From: PFJX01 sp964393825
GTDB lineage: Bacteria; Pseudomonadota; Gammaproteobacteria; Burkholderiales; Thiobacillaceae
Direction: 5' to 3'
Assembly: GCA_964393825.1 (NCBI GenBank)
Contig: CAYMUY010000015.1
Coordinates: forward strand, 1 to 64,000
DNA length: 64,000 nucleotides
The position numbers were made by a program, and so were the translations under genes. Each line of letters starts with the position of its first letter. The stretch's first letter is position 1. The notes below the pieces were generated by a model, which saw nothing but the letters and a program-made list of their open reading frames with translations, had not been told where the DNA came from and searched no databases. Shown here piece after piece: positions 18,433 to 27,661 of the stretch.

Positions 18433-19902
18433 TCAGCTGCCCAGCCTCGCCACCCAGGCCTCCGCCGCCGGTCGGATGATCTCCAGCAGAGGCGCCGGGT
18501 AGAGACCGCATCCGAGGATCAGCGCCGCGAACAGCAGCAGCAGGACGAGTTCGCGCGGACGCAGGTCGAGCGCGCTGGCCACGCCTTGATTTACCACCGG
18601 ACCGAGGAAGGCGCGCCGGTATAGATTGATGAAGTAACCGGCACCGACCACCATGGCGAACAGGGCGGCAAGACCCGCGCCGGTGTGGGTCTGGATGGCG
18701 GAGACCAGGATCAGCAGTTCCGCCGGGAAGCCGCTGGTGCCGGGCACGCCCATGCTGGCGAGGCCGAAGAACAGGAAGAAACTGGCCAGCAGCGGCATGG
18801 TTTTCGCGGCGCCGCCGAGGGCGAGCAGGTCGGTGGAGCCGAGCCGGTGGTGCATGAAGCCGGTGATCAGGAACAGGCCGCCGGCCACCAGGGTGAAGTT
18901 GAGCAGTTGCAGCACGGCACCCTGCGCGCCCTGGAGGTTGAACGAGGCGATGCCGAGCAGGACCAGGCCGACGTGGGAGAGGCTGGCATAGGCCAGCATG
19001 GCGCGCAGGTTGGTCTGCGCCAGGGCCGCGACGGCGCCGTAGAGCAGGCCGAACGCGCCGAGGCCGGCGAGCAGCCAGTGCAGTTCTTGCGCGGCGTCCG
19101 GCGCCAGCGGTACGGCGAAGCGGAAGAGGCCATAGGCGCCCAGCTTGAGGCCGGTGAGCAGGGCCACCACCGCCACCGGGCCTTCCATCGACAGCAGCGG
19201 CAGCCAGGTGTGCAGCGGGAATACCGGAGTTTTCACCGCGAAGCCAAGGAACAACAGCAGGAAGACGACCCATTCCAGCCGGTCCGACATGGGGGTGGCG
19301 AGCAGGGTCGCCAGGTCGAAGGACAGGCCACCGCCGAGCGCGGCATGGTTGAATGCCAGCAGCAGGAAGCCGAACAGCAGTGGCACACCGCCAGCGAACA
19401 TGATCAGGGTGTACTTGGTGGCGGCATAGCCGCGATGCGGCCCCACTCCCCAAAGGCTGACCAGGAAATAGAACGGCACCAGCGAGAGTTCCCAGAACAG
19501 GAAGAACAGCATGGTGTCCACCGCGCAGAACACGCCCAGCGTCGCCCCGGCCTGCAGCAGCAGCAGGCTGTGATAGAGACGCGGCAGCTCGCGCGCGCTG
19601 GTCCAGGAGGCCAGGTTCACGCCAAGAAAGAGCAGGGCTGTGGCGGGCAGGAACAGGACGGAAATGCCATCCACCCCGACCGCGTAGTCGATGTTCAGAC
19701 CGGGTATCCAGGCCGCGCGCTCGACCAGCTGGAAGCCGGGCAGGCTGGGGTCGAACCGTACCAGCACCAGCGCGGCAAGCGCCAGACCGACGGCATTCAC
19801 CGCCAGGGCGACACTGCGCGCCGCTTCCGCGCGCGGCGCCAGCCAGACCAGCGCGGCCCCGAACGGATAGGCCAGAAGCAGCAGGGAGAGCGGATCAAAC
19901 AT
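18433..19902 (-). CDS. NuoM-like proton-translocating antiporter subunit (last gene of Dab operon)
   Basis: This 489-aa membrane protein has about 14 helices and belongs to the NuoL/M/N-Mrp antiporter superfamily (PF00361). The helix-5 glutamate lies in FFLFWELSLVPFYF, and VKTPVFPLHTWLPLLSMEGP and LLTGLKLGAYGLFRF (with the helix-7 Lys) are NuoM hallmarks. No other complex I genes are present here, so it probably works with the neighbouring DabA complex rather than with NADH dehydrogenase. Its start overlaps the previous gene by 8 bases. It resembles the other NuoM-like gene at the head of the operon. Confidence 0.8.
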   Translation of the reverse strand: MFDPLSLLLLAYPFGAALVWLAPRAEAARSVALAVNAVGLALAALVLVRFDPSLPGFQLVERAAWIPGLNIDYAVGVDGISVLFLPATALLFLGVNLASWTSARELPRLYHSLLLLQAGATLGVFCAVDTMLFFLFWELSLVPFYFLVSLWGVGPHRGYAATKYTLIMFAGGVPLLFGFLLLAFNHAALGGGLSFDLATLLATPMSDRLEWVVFLLLFLGFAVKTPVFPLHTWLPLLSMEGPVAVVALLTGLKLGAYGLFRFAVPLAPDAAQELHWLLAGLGAFGLLYGAVAALAQTNLRAMLAYASLSHVGLVLLGIASFNLQGAQGAVLQLLNFTLVAGGLFLITGFMHHRLGSTDLLALGGAAKTMPLLASFFLFFGLASMGVPGTSGFPAELLILVSAIQTHTGAGLAALFAMVVGAGYFINLYRRAFLGPVVNQGVASALDLRPRELVLLLLFAALILGCGLYPAPLLEIIRPAAEAWVARLGS

Positions 19903-21400
19903 GGCCGAACCTCCCCGCCAGCAGCCTGGTCGGGCCGTCCAGCAGACCCAGCCAGGGCGCCATGTGGAAGCCGGCGACCAGCATCACCAGCACCAGGATG
20001 CCGGCGATGAACCATTCCATGCTGGTCGCGCGTTCGACCGCGCCGCCGCGTCCGGCGGGCGCCGGTGCCAGGAAGGCGCGCTGGAAGGCCCAGAGCAGGA
20101 AGCCGGCGGCAACCACGTTGCCCAGCGCCGCGCCCACCGTGGGCAGGGCGCCAAAGCGGTGGATGGCGGCTTCCAGGACCAGGTGGGCGGCGTCGAAGCC
20201 GGGCGTGCCGGGCATGCCGACAATGGCCAGGCCGGCGACGAAATAGGCCAGGCCGATCATCGGGATGCGGTCGAACAGGCCGCCGAGCTTCTCCAGGCGG
20301 GTGCTGCGGGTACGGCGATAGACCAGGCCGGTCATCAGCATCATGGCGGTGGCGGCCAGCCCGAAATTCACCGCCAGCAACAAGGCGCCCTGGAGCGCCA
20401 CCTGATCCAGGGCGAACAGGCCGATCAGCACCAGCGAGGTATGGCTGACCACGGCGAAGGCCATGAGGCGGCGCAGATTGGTCTGCTGGAACGCGAGCAG
20501 GGCGGCGTAGAACACCCCGGCGGCGGCAAAGCCGACCACATAGGGCGCCCAGGCTTCCACCGCCGCCGGCAGCAGCGGCAGGACGAAGCGGACCATGCCG
20601 TAGATGCCCACCTTCACGCCCAGCAGCAGTGCCGGCGCGATGGCGACGTTGCCGAACTGCGCCACCGTCGGCAGCCAGCCGTGCAACGGGAAGATCGGGG
20701 TACGCACGCCCAGCCCGTAGAAGAGCAGAAAGAAGCAGACCGCGCCCAGTTCCGGCGGAATGGGTTGGCCGACCAGGTCGAACAGGTCGTAGCTCCAGGC
20801 GCCGCCGGTCAGGTCGTGGTGGGTCCAGCCGAGGATGAGCACGCCGGCCAGCAGCATGGCGAGACCGATGCCCTGGAACTGATAGAAGCGGGTCATCGCC
20901 GTGTCTTTTTCCGGTGAGCTCGACCAGTGCCCGATCAGATAGCCGATCAGCGCCAGCTCGACGCCGGAGGCGAGCACGAACCAGAGCAGGTTGAAGGTGG
21001 TCAGCAAGGTCATCATCACGCCCTCCACCGCCAGGACCACCGCGAGCAGGCGCGCCGCCTCGGGCAGGCCGCGCACGAGGCTGTAGAGGGTGACCAGGAA
21101 GACGATGAAGGCGCCGAGCAGGACGAACAGGACGGTGATGCCATCGGCACCGGCGTGATAGGCCAGCGCCCCCGGCAAGTCGAGACGCTCGGCGAATTGA
21201 TAGGCGGTATTGCCGGCATCGAAGGTGCGGTAGAGCACGACGGCCAGGAGCAGTTCGACGCCGGCGACGATGCGTCCGAGCAGGATCGCCGTCGTGGTCT
21301 CACCCAGGCGCAGCAACAGGGCGGCACCCGCCAGCGGCAGGAGTTGCAGCGTCGCCAGCAGCGGCCAGCTCGCGTGTTGGTTCCAGAAAAGTTCAGTCAT
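19895..21400 (-). CDS. Antiporter-like membrane subunit (NuoM/N-type) in Dab operon
   Basis: This 501-aa protein has about 13-14 helices of the PF00361 fold, with RTPIFPLHGWLPTVAQFGN and LLLGVKVGIYGMVRF. The usual glutamate of NuoM helix 5 is in a weaker context (FVLASGVELALIGYLIG). I chose the ATG at 21400 (MTELFWNQHASWP) because its first base is shared with the last base of the dabB stop (TGATG), a translational coupling signal. The longer frame is non-conserved. It probably forms part of an extended proton-driven module coupled to DabA. Confidence 0.75.
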   Translation of the reverse strand: MTELFWNQHASWPLLATLQLLPLAGAALLLRLGETTTAILLGRIVAGVELLLAVVLYRTFDAGNTAYQFAERLDLPGALAYHAGADGITVLFVLLGAFIVFLVTLYSLVRGLPEAARLLAVVLAVEGVMMTLLTTFNLLWFVLASGVELALIGYLIGHWSSSPEKDTAMTRFYQFQGIGLAMLLAGVLILGWTHHDLTGGAWSYDLFDLVGQPIPPELGAVCFFLLFYGLGVRTPIFPLHGWLPTVAQFGNVAIAPALLLGVKVGIYGMVRFVLPLLPAAVEAWAPYVVGFAAAGVFYAALLAFQQTNLRRLMAFAVVSHTSLVLIGLFALDQVALQGALLLAVNFGLAATAMMLMTGLVYRRTRSTRLEKLGGLFDRIPMIGLAYFVAGLAIVGMPGTPGFDAAHLVLEAAIHRFGALPTVGAALGNVVAAGFLLWAFQRAFLAPAPAGRGGAVERATSMEWFIAGILVLVMLVAGFHMAPWLGLLDGPTRLLAGRFGHV

Positions 21401-22926
21401 CACAGAATCACCACCAGGGTGGCCATCACCAGCAGCAACAGATAGCGCGGCTGCTCCAGCAGGGCTTCCACCCATTTCAGCCAATCGCCCAGGTGGCGCA
21501 GGCCGGTGCCCAGGCGACCGCCGCCGCCGCGCAGGACCAGGTGCTGCTCGAAACGGTCGAAGCGCCGCGCCACCCAGAGCAGCAGCTCGCCGGCGAGGCC
21601 GCGTCCCTTCACCACATCCTGGTCACGCCCGTCGAGCAGCGCGGCGGCGCGTTGTGCCTCCGGCATGCCGACCAGGCGGCTGACCACGTTGTCGTCGATG
21701 GCGCGCATGTCGCGCGCCATCGCCAGGGTCGGGCGGGTGAGCAGGCGGTCGGCCAGCGGCTCCAGCCAGAAGCGGTGCAGGGCGGCGGTGTACAGGCGCG
21801 GGCAGCGCCGCAGCCAGCCCGGCGCCGGCGGCGTCGGCTCGCGCAGCAGGTGCATGTAGGAAGGCGCGGCGAGGAACTGCCAGGCACGCCAGCTGGCGTG
21901 CAGGCCCATGTGCCAGGCGGCCAGCTCGTACAGGCCGAGGCCGCATTCCAGGAACATCAGGCCGACCTGGGTGAGCGTGGCAAACAGCAGGCCGGATTTC
22001 ACGTCGCTCTGCACGTAGCCGACGATCCAGCCGTAGAGCGCGGTGAGCAGGCCGACGAGGGCGATGAGCGCCATCACCCCGGGGGTCTGGACCAGCACGG
22101 GTTGCAGGCGGAGCAGCAGATAGACGCCCGCGTGCACCATCACCGCGCCATAGAAGATGGCGGAGGAAGGCGTCGGCCCCTCCAGGGCGCGCGCGATCCA
22201 GGGCGAGAACGGCAATTGTGCCGATTTCGCCAGCGCGGCGGTGACGAAGCCCAGCGCCATGAGGCCGACGTAGAGGGTCGGCAGCCCCTGGCTATGGGCG
22301 GCGATGACCGCCCAGTCGAGGTTGCCCAGCCAGTGGAAGGCAAGCGCGATGCCCAGCAGGAAGCCGGCGTCGCCGACGCGGTTGGTGAGGAAGGCGCGCT
22401 GGGCGTTGACCGTGGCGGTGTCGCGATCATAGGCATAGCCGATCAGCATCCAGGAGCTCACGCCGGCGAACTCCCAGCCGACGAAAGTCAGCGCCGCGTT
22501 GCCGGCCAGCACGATCAGCAGCATGCCGGCGACGAACAGGTTCATGCCGATGAAAAAGCGGTGGAAACCCGCCTCGCGGTGCATGTAGTGGGTGGAGAAC
22601 CTGAGCGTCACCAGCGCAATGAAGGCGACCAGGGTGCCGAAACCCAGGGAAAGGCCATCCAGGGTGAACGACAGCGGCAGCGCCAGCGCGCCGCTGGCGA
22701 ACCAGTCGCCCACATGCACCTGGCCGGGCGCGCTGGTCAGCAGGGCCAGCGTATCCAGCCCGAGCAGGGTCAGCAGGCCCAGGCCGCCGGCCAGCAAGGT
22801 GATGCGCGCGGTCAGGGGCTCGCCCGCCTCGCCCCGCGCCGGCCCGGCCAGGTGCAGGAGGGCGACCAGCAGCGCCGCCAGTAGCGGCAGCACGGGCACC
22901 AGGGCGATCAGGGAGAAGGGGATCAT
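21400..22926 (-). CDS. dabB: NuoL-like membrane subunit, probable DabB
   Basis: This 508-aa protein resembles NuoL in its first 330 residues: TFVGWEFAGVSSWMLIGYAY, RAFLTNRVGDAGFLLG, and FSPWIARALEGPTPSSA. The later half departs from NuoL: after SDVKSGLLFATLTQVG it has a long soluble, arginine-rich stretch and only a final C-terminal helix. DabB is the membrane partner that supplies proton motive force to DabA in the DAB CO2/bicarbonate-accumulation system. The ATG at 22926 overlaps the dabA stop by four bases (ATGA), strong support for a DabA partner. The upstream part of the longer frame is dabA in another frame. Confidence 0.85.
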   Translation of the reverse strand: MIPFSLIALVPVLPLLAALLVALLHLAGPARGEAGEPLTARITLLAGGLGLLTLLGLDTLALLTSAPGQVHVGDWFASGALALPLSFTLDGLSLGFGTLVAFIALVTLRFSTHYMHREAGFHRFFIGMNLFVAGMLLIVLAGNAALTFVGWEFAGVSSWMLIGYAYDRDTATVNAQRAFLTNRVGDAGFLLGIALAFHWLGNLDWAVIAAHSQGLPTLYVGLMALGFVTAALAKSAQLPFSPWIARALEGPTPSSAIFYGAVMVHAGVYLLLRLQPVLVQTPGVMALIALVGLLTALYGWIVGYVQSDVKSGLLFATLTQVGLMFLECGLGLYELAAWHMGLHASWRAWQFLAAPSYMHLLREPTPPAPGWLRRCPRLYTAALHRFWLEPLADRLLTRPTLAMARDMRAIDDNVVSRLVGMPEAQRAAALLDGRDQDVVKGRGLAGELLLWVARRFDRFEQHLVLRGGGGRLGTGLRHLGDWLKWVEALLEQPRYLLLLVMATLVVIL

Positions 22927-25900
22927 GTGGCCGCTCCCGTGGCGCCGGCGTCCCCGCCGGCAACGCCCGCCGGCGCTACACCGGTCTCGATCAACGCCGG
23001 TGGCAGCGCGTCGCGCTGGCCGCGGAACCAGTCCGCCGAGCGCTGCACCCTGGGGAGCGGCGCGCCTTCCGGCTGCCATTTCTCCCAGCCGCTGCCGACC
23101 ACGAAACGGTGGATCTCGGCACTGTCCGGATCGATGGCGACGAGCTGGATCCAGGCGTTGTCGACGATGTCGCGCACGGCGGGCTGGCGGGTATAGATGG
23201 CGGTGAGGACGTCGAGCTTGTGTTCCACCACCACCAGGATGCGCATCGCCTCGTGCACCTCGATCATCTGCCGGGGCAGGCCGGTGCGCAGGTCGGAGGA
23301 CGCGCCTTCCATCACGCCGATGAGGCCGGAGACGTTGTGCATGACCTTGCTGCCACAGCCGTAACGATCATTGTTGGCGCTGGAGAAGTAGTACTCCAGA
23401 CTGATGCCGGCGCCGACCGCGCCGTTGATGATCAGATGCCGTTCCAGCACGGCGCCATCCGGGTCCTGGCTGGGGTCATAGGAGACCAGGAAGGCGCGGC
23501 GGTCGAAGAAGGCGCCACGGGAGAGCGAGCGGCGGCCGAAGAAGGCGCTGGCGTTGGTGGCGTGGCCGAGTTCCGGCCGCGCCTGCGAGTAGTCGTTGGC
23601 GCGGCCACTGACGTGGTTCCAGGCCGCTTCCGGTGTCAGGTCCAGCGGCGCCGACACGAAGCGGCGGCAGCGTTCCTGGGCATGCAGGCGGCAGGCCGCC
23701 GCGCAGTCCCGTTGCAGCTTGGTCAGGGCAGCACGCAGGCGCTCGGGCACGCGCGCTTCGTCGTACCAGGTGATGATGTCGTCGCAGGTGTCGTGTTCCG
23801 AACCGATGAACCAGGTCGCGTCGGGAATGTCGATGCCGCGCTCGCGCAACAGGGCACGCACCTCGGCACGGTTGGCCATCGCCGCCACCAGGCGCGCGTT
23901 CGGCCCGGAGTTGCGGCCGGCGCAGGCGCCGCAACTGTAGGCGGAGCCATGCGGGTTGTTCTGGCTGTGCGAACCATGTCCGACGATCACCACCAGCGCT
24001 GAGAATCCGTAGGTCAGGCCGGTATTGCGCAGCAGGGCCTGCACCCGGTCGGCCTGTTCCAGGTCGGTGAAGCCGGGATTGCGCGCTTCCGGGCTGGCGG
24101 CGGGGCTGTCGTTGGGCACGGTGAAGGCGATGCGGGTCGCCACCGGCCGGTCGAAGCGGGTTCGCAGGCGTTGTGTGAGGCGCCCCAGCGCCGCCGGGGC
24201 GAACGCTTTGCCGGCAAGCACGCCCAGCGTCAACGGCGCGGCGGCAACGCTCATCAGGGCGGGCCCGAGCAGGCCCAGGCGGGTACCCTGGTGCAGGCGT
24301 GTCTTCCAGCGCAGGCGCAAGCCTTGCCGTTTCACATGGCGGGCATGGATCGCCGCATCTTCCGCCTGTTCGCGTACCTCGTGCGCCGGCAGCACCACCG
24401 TCGGCACCACCGGGCAGAGGGCCACGGCGTGGTCGTCATCGAGGCCGCGCCAGGCATGGGGCACGTTGAAGTGGGCGGCCGCGCCCAGGGTTTCCACTTC
24501 CGGCGAGAGTTCTTCCAGGTGACGGCGCAGTCCTTCCTCGCGGTCGTCGATACAGAACACGAGTTGCGCGGCGGGAGGCGTGGCGCGGCTCTTCCAGGGG
24601 CCGCGGCCGGCGTTGGCGGCGAGCGCGGCGAGGATCTGCTGGCGGTAGTGGCGCTCATAGGCCTGCAGGTACACCCAGCCCATGCATGGCGGGTCGAGGT
24701 CGGCCAGGCAGTCGAGCAGGGCGAGCGCGCCATCGAGGCCGAGGCGGGACAAGGTGTCGGCATCGATGCCGAGGTGCTGACAGAGCAGGAACAGGGGCCA
24801 GCGTTGCCGCGCCAGGTGCTCGGCGGCCGCCGCGAAGGCACTGGCATGGCCTTCGCGGGCCTCACGGATCAGCCGCGCCACCGGCAGCCAGTCGGTGTCA
24901 TCCTCCTCGCCGCTGTGGTTGACCGCTTCGCGCACCAGGCGGTGACCCTGGCCCTGCAGCCATTCCGGCAAGGGGCTGCCGGTCGCGGCGTCATTCGTTT
25001 CGCCGCCATAGAGTGCCAGGCGCACCAGCAATTCGGCCGGATGCCGATGCAGGTAGCCGCGCAGGCTGTGCAGGCTGGCTTCGGTCTTGAAATGCAGGCT
25101 GGCGAGCCGCTGCGCGTGCAGGCGTTCCAGCACCAGGCGAACGGCCAGGTAATCCAGCATGTCGGCCGGTGTCGTTTCCCCTTCATAGCCGGGGTGCAGG
25201 TGACGCCACAAGAACATGCCGGACCAGCCCGGGAGTTCCTTGGCCAGCGCTTCCAGATAGTCGCCACGGCAATCGTCGGGCAAACCCAGGAGCTGCAATT
25301 CCTGAACGATGCAGTCCCGGGCGCGCTCCGGCAGTCGTTCCAGGATCTGCTCACAGCCGGGGAAGTCGCCGATCTCGAAATCGGGGTCGCGGCGGGCACT
25401 CTCCAGCCAGGCCACGTAGAAGCCGCGCGGCCGATCGAGGTTGTGCCAGGCGGCCATGCCCAGGTCGAGATGCGCGGCCAGATGCCTGACCAGATGCGGG
25501 CGCTGCGCTTCCATCAGGTCGCGGCCGCTCAGGCGCAGCAGCAGGCCGCGCAGGGTCAGGCCCTGGCCGAAGCCATCCATCACCGCGGCCAGGGCCTGTT
25601 CGGCATCCTGCTTGATCCGGTGTTGTTCCCAGAGCTGGGCGGCCTCGTCGGTCAGGGGGGCGGCCGTGTCGGCCCCCCCCCGTGCCGGTGACAAGGCTGC
25701 GCCACAGGCCCGCCACAGCGCGGCAAGCGCCACCGCCTCGCTTTCCTGGCCCAGCAGCAGTTGATGGCGTGCCGCTTCCGACACATCTTCCTGGATCCTG
25801 GACAGCGCACCTAACTCCTCGATGCGCCAGTCCAGGCTGGCGGCCGGCAAGGGCGTGAGATCGAAGCGCAACGCGGCCAGCAGGACGTCGCGACGCCTGA

Positions 25901-26192
25901 TGTCGCCGGCCAGGACCTCGGCGGCGCGCAGTTCCGGGGTCTCGTCGAGTGCGGCGTTCAGGTCGGACAGATCGATGCGGCCCTGCCGGATATAGCTGCG
26001 AAAGGTTTCCGCGGACTGATAGCCGTGATTGCCGGTGGCCGCTTCCGCCGCCGCCAGCGCAGCGCGGAAGTGCAGGTCCTGGAAACCGTGCAGGGTGTTG
26101 TGATGGACGAAGTCCTTGATCGGTGCCTGCGCCGGCAGGACGTGTTCGAGATGGTGCAGCAGGTCGTGCAGCCAGTCGTGATGCGTGGTCAT
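22923..26192 (-). CDS. dabA: DabA, beta-carbonic-anhydrase-like inorganic carbon uptake subunit (DUF2309)
   Basis: This 1089-aa protein is DabA (DUF2309/UPF0753). The four zinc ligands are visible as Cys547 and Asp549 in FCIDDREEGLRRHLEE, and His739 and Cys754 in VGHGSHSQNN ... SYSCGACAG; the His-Cys spacing of 15 equals that of the studied Halothiobacillus enzyme. DabA-DabB takes up CO2 and converts it vectorially to bicarbonate using proton motive force. The N-terminal FVHHNTLHGFQ motif is also family-typical. The ATG at 26192 overlaps the stop of the preceding NuoM-like gene (ATGA). The last 18 codons (from about 22978) are supplied by a REP-like repeat and encode an Ala/Gly-rich tail. Confidence 0.95.
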   Translation of the reverse strand: MTTHHDWLHDLLHHLEHVLPAQAPIKDFVHHNTLHGFQDLHFRAALAAAEAATGNHGYQSAETFRSYIRQGRIDLSDLNAALDETPELRAAEVLAGDIRRRDVLLAALRFDLTPLPAASLDWRIEELGALSRIQEDVSEAARHQLLLGQESEAVALAALWRACGAALSPARGGADTAAPLTDEAAQLWEQHRIKQDAEQALAAVMDGFGQGLTLRGLLLRLSGRDLMEAQRPHLVRHLAAHLDLGMAAWHNLDRPRGFYVAWLESARRDPDFEIGDFPGCEQILERLPERARDCIVQELQLLGLPDDCRGDYLEALAKELPGWSGMFLWRHLHPGYEGETTPADMLDYLAVRLVLERLHAQRLASLHFKTEASLHSLRGYLHRHPAELLVRLALYGGETNDAATGSPLPEWLQGQGHRLVREAVNHSGEEDDTDWLPVARLIREAREGHASAFAAAAEHLARQRWPLFLLCQHLGIDADTLSRLGLDGALALLDCLADLDPPCMGWVYLQAYERHYRQQILAALAANAGRGPWKSRATPPAAQLVFCIDDREEGLRRHLEELSPEVETLGAAAHFNVPHAWRGLDDDHAVALCPVVPTVVLPAHEVREQAEDAAIHARHVKRQGLRLRWKTRLHQGTRLGLLGPALMSVAAAPLTLGVLAGKAFAPAALGRLTQRLRTRFDRPVATRIAFTVPNDSPAASPEARNPGFTDLEQADRVQALLRNTGLTYGFSALVVIVGHGSHSQNNPHGSAYSCGACAGRNSGPNARLVAAMANRAEVRALLRERGIDIPDATWFIGSEHDTCDDIITWYDEARVPERLRAALTKLQRDCAAACRLHAQERCRRFVSAPLDLTPEAAWNHVSGRANDYSQARPELGHATNASAFFGRRSLSRGAFFDRRAFLVSYDPSQDPDGAVLERHLIINGAVGAGISLEYYFSSANNDRYGCGSKVMHNVSGLIGVMEGASSDLRTGLPRQMIEVHEAMRILVVVEHKLDVLTAIYTRQPAVRDIVDNAWIQLVAIDPDSAEIHRFVVGSGWEKWQPEGAPLPRVQRSADWFRGQRDALPPALIETGVAPAGVAGGDAGATGAAT
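22941..22978. repeat. REP-type repeat inside the 3' end of dabA
   Basis: GCCGGCGCTA at 22969-22978 equals one arm of the element at 16463-16545, with GGCGCCGGCG at 22941-22950 as the partial opposite arm and a nested CGCCGGC. It encodes the Ala/Gly-rich C-terminal tail of DabA, so the repeat seems to have extended or replaced the original end of the protein. Confidence 0.6.
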
Positions 26193-27643
26193 GGGACGAA
26201 CAGGTGCGCGTAGCGACCGACCGAGGCGGCGATCAGGTTCAGCATCGGCGCCGGATGGAAGCCGATGACCAGGCTGCCGCCGGTCAGTACGGCGGCAGCG
26301 GTCAGCTCGCCTCGGCTGAGGTCGGGCAGATGTTGCATGCGAGTCGAGACAGGGCCGGTGAACAGGCGTCCGATGGTGCGGATGGCGTAGGCGGCGCTGA
26401 TGACCACGGTGAGCGAAAGCAGCACCATCCACGCGCCCCAGCGTTCGAAGCCGCCGACCAGGGCGTGCAGTTCGGCGATGAAGCCGGCGGTGCCGGGCAT
26501 GCCGACGGCGGCGATGAAGGCCAGCACGGTGAAGAACGCGAAGCGTGGCATCACCTTCACCAGTGAGGCGTAATCGGCGAGTTCGCGAGTATGGGTGCGT
26601 TCATAGAGCAGGCCGATGAGGAGGAAGAGCGCGCCCGCCACCAGACCATGCGCCACCATCTGCATCACCGCGCCGGTGAGTCCGGCGGTGTTGAGGGCGG
26701 CCAGGCCGAGCAGGACCACGCCCATGTGCGACACCGAGGAATACGCCACCATTGCCTTCAGGTCGCTCTGTTTCCAGGCCAGCACGCCGCCGTAGACCAG
26801 GCTGATCAGGGCCAGCGTCATCAGCAGGCCCTGCAGCGCCTCGGCGGCCGCCGGCAGCATCCAGACCGCGCGGATCAGGCCGTAGGAGCCCATCTTGAGC
26901 AGGATGCCGGAGAGCAGGATGGAGACCGGGCTGGGCGCTTCGACGTGAGCCAGGGGTAGCCAGCCGTGCAGCGGGAAGATCGGCATCTTCACCCCGAAGC
27001 CGATCAGGAGGCCGAGGAACAAGCCGATCTGGGTGGCTTCCGGCAACAGCCACGCGCCTTCCCGGATCACCCCCATGTCGAAGGAATGGCCGGGGGCGGC
27101 GTCGTAGAGCATGAGCAGGGCGATCAGCATGAACACCGAGCCGCCCATGGTATAGAGCACGAAGTTGAGCGCGGCATGGCTGCGGTTCTTGCCGCCGTAA
27201 CGGTCGATCAGGAAGAACAGCGGCAGCAGGGTGAGTTCCCAGAACACATAGAACAACGACCAGTCGCGCGCGGTGAACACGCCCAGCATGGCCGCCTCCA
27301 GCAGCAGCAGCAGCAGGTAATAGCCCTTGGGCTTGTCCTTGATGCCGGTGGAGGCGAGCACGGCGATGAAGGCCAGCAGGGTCGCCAGCCAGACCATGGG
27401 CAGGGAAATGCCATCCACGGCGAGGGTGAAGGCGCTGCCCAGGCGCGGGTTCCAGACATGGCTTTCGATCAGTTGCGCGGTCGCGATCGAAGGATCGAAG
27501 GCGCTGGCCAGCCACATGCTCCAGACCAGCGTCATGCCCGCCACGATGATGGCGACGCGGCGGATGAGCGGACCTGCGCGCGGGGGCAGGAACGCGATGA
27601 GCAGCGCGCCGAGCAGGGGCAGCAACAGCAGGGTTCTCAGCAC
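26189..27643 (-). CDS. NuoM-like antiporter subunit ahead of dabA
   Basis: This 484-aa protein has about 14 helices and closely follows the NuoM pattern: FYVFWELTLLPLFFLIDRYG with the helix-5 Glu, KMPIFPLHGWLPLAHVEAPS, and LLSGILLKMGSYGLIR with the helix-7 Lys. It starts with GTG at 27643, 18 bases after the SulP stop, and overlaps dabA by four bases. In other organisms one DabB suffices; here a NuoM-like gene precedes dabA and three antiporter-like genes follow. Its exact partner role is inferred. Confidence 0.82.
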   Translation of the reverse strand: MLRTLLLLPLLGALLIAFLPPRAGPLIRRVAIIVAGMTLVWSMWLASAFDPSIATAQLIESHVWNPRLGSAFTLAVDGISLPMVWLATLLAFIAVLASTGIKDKPKGYYLLLLLLEAAMLGVFTARDWSLFYVFWELTLLPLFFLIDRYGGKNRSHAALNFVLYTMGGSVFMLIALLMLYDAAPGHSFDMGVIREGAWLLPEATQIGLFLGLLIGFGVKMPIFPLHGWLPLAHVEAPSPVSILLSGILLKMGSYGLIRAVWMLPAAAEALQGLLMTLALISLVYGGVLAWKQSDLKAMVAYSSVSHMGVVLLGLAALNTAGLTGAVMQMVAHGLVAGALFLLIGLLYERTHTRELADYASLVKVMPRFAFFTVLAFIAAVGMPGTAGFIAELHALVGGFERWGAWMVLLSLTVVISAAYAIRTIGRLFTGPVSTRMQHLPDLSRGELTAAAVLTGGSLVIGFHPAPMLNLIAASVGRYAHLFVP

Positions 27644-27661
27644 GGCAGGTCCGGGTCGGGA

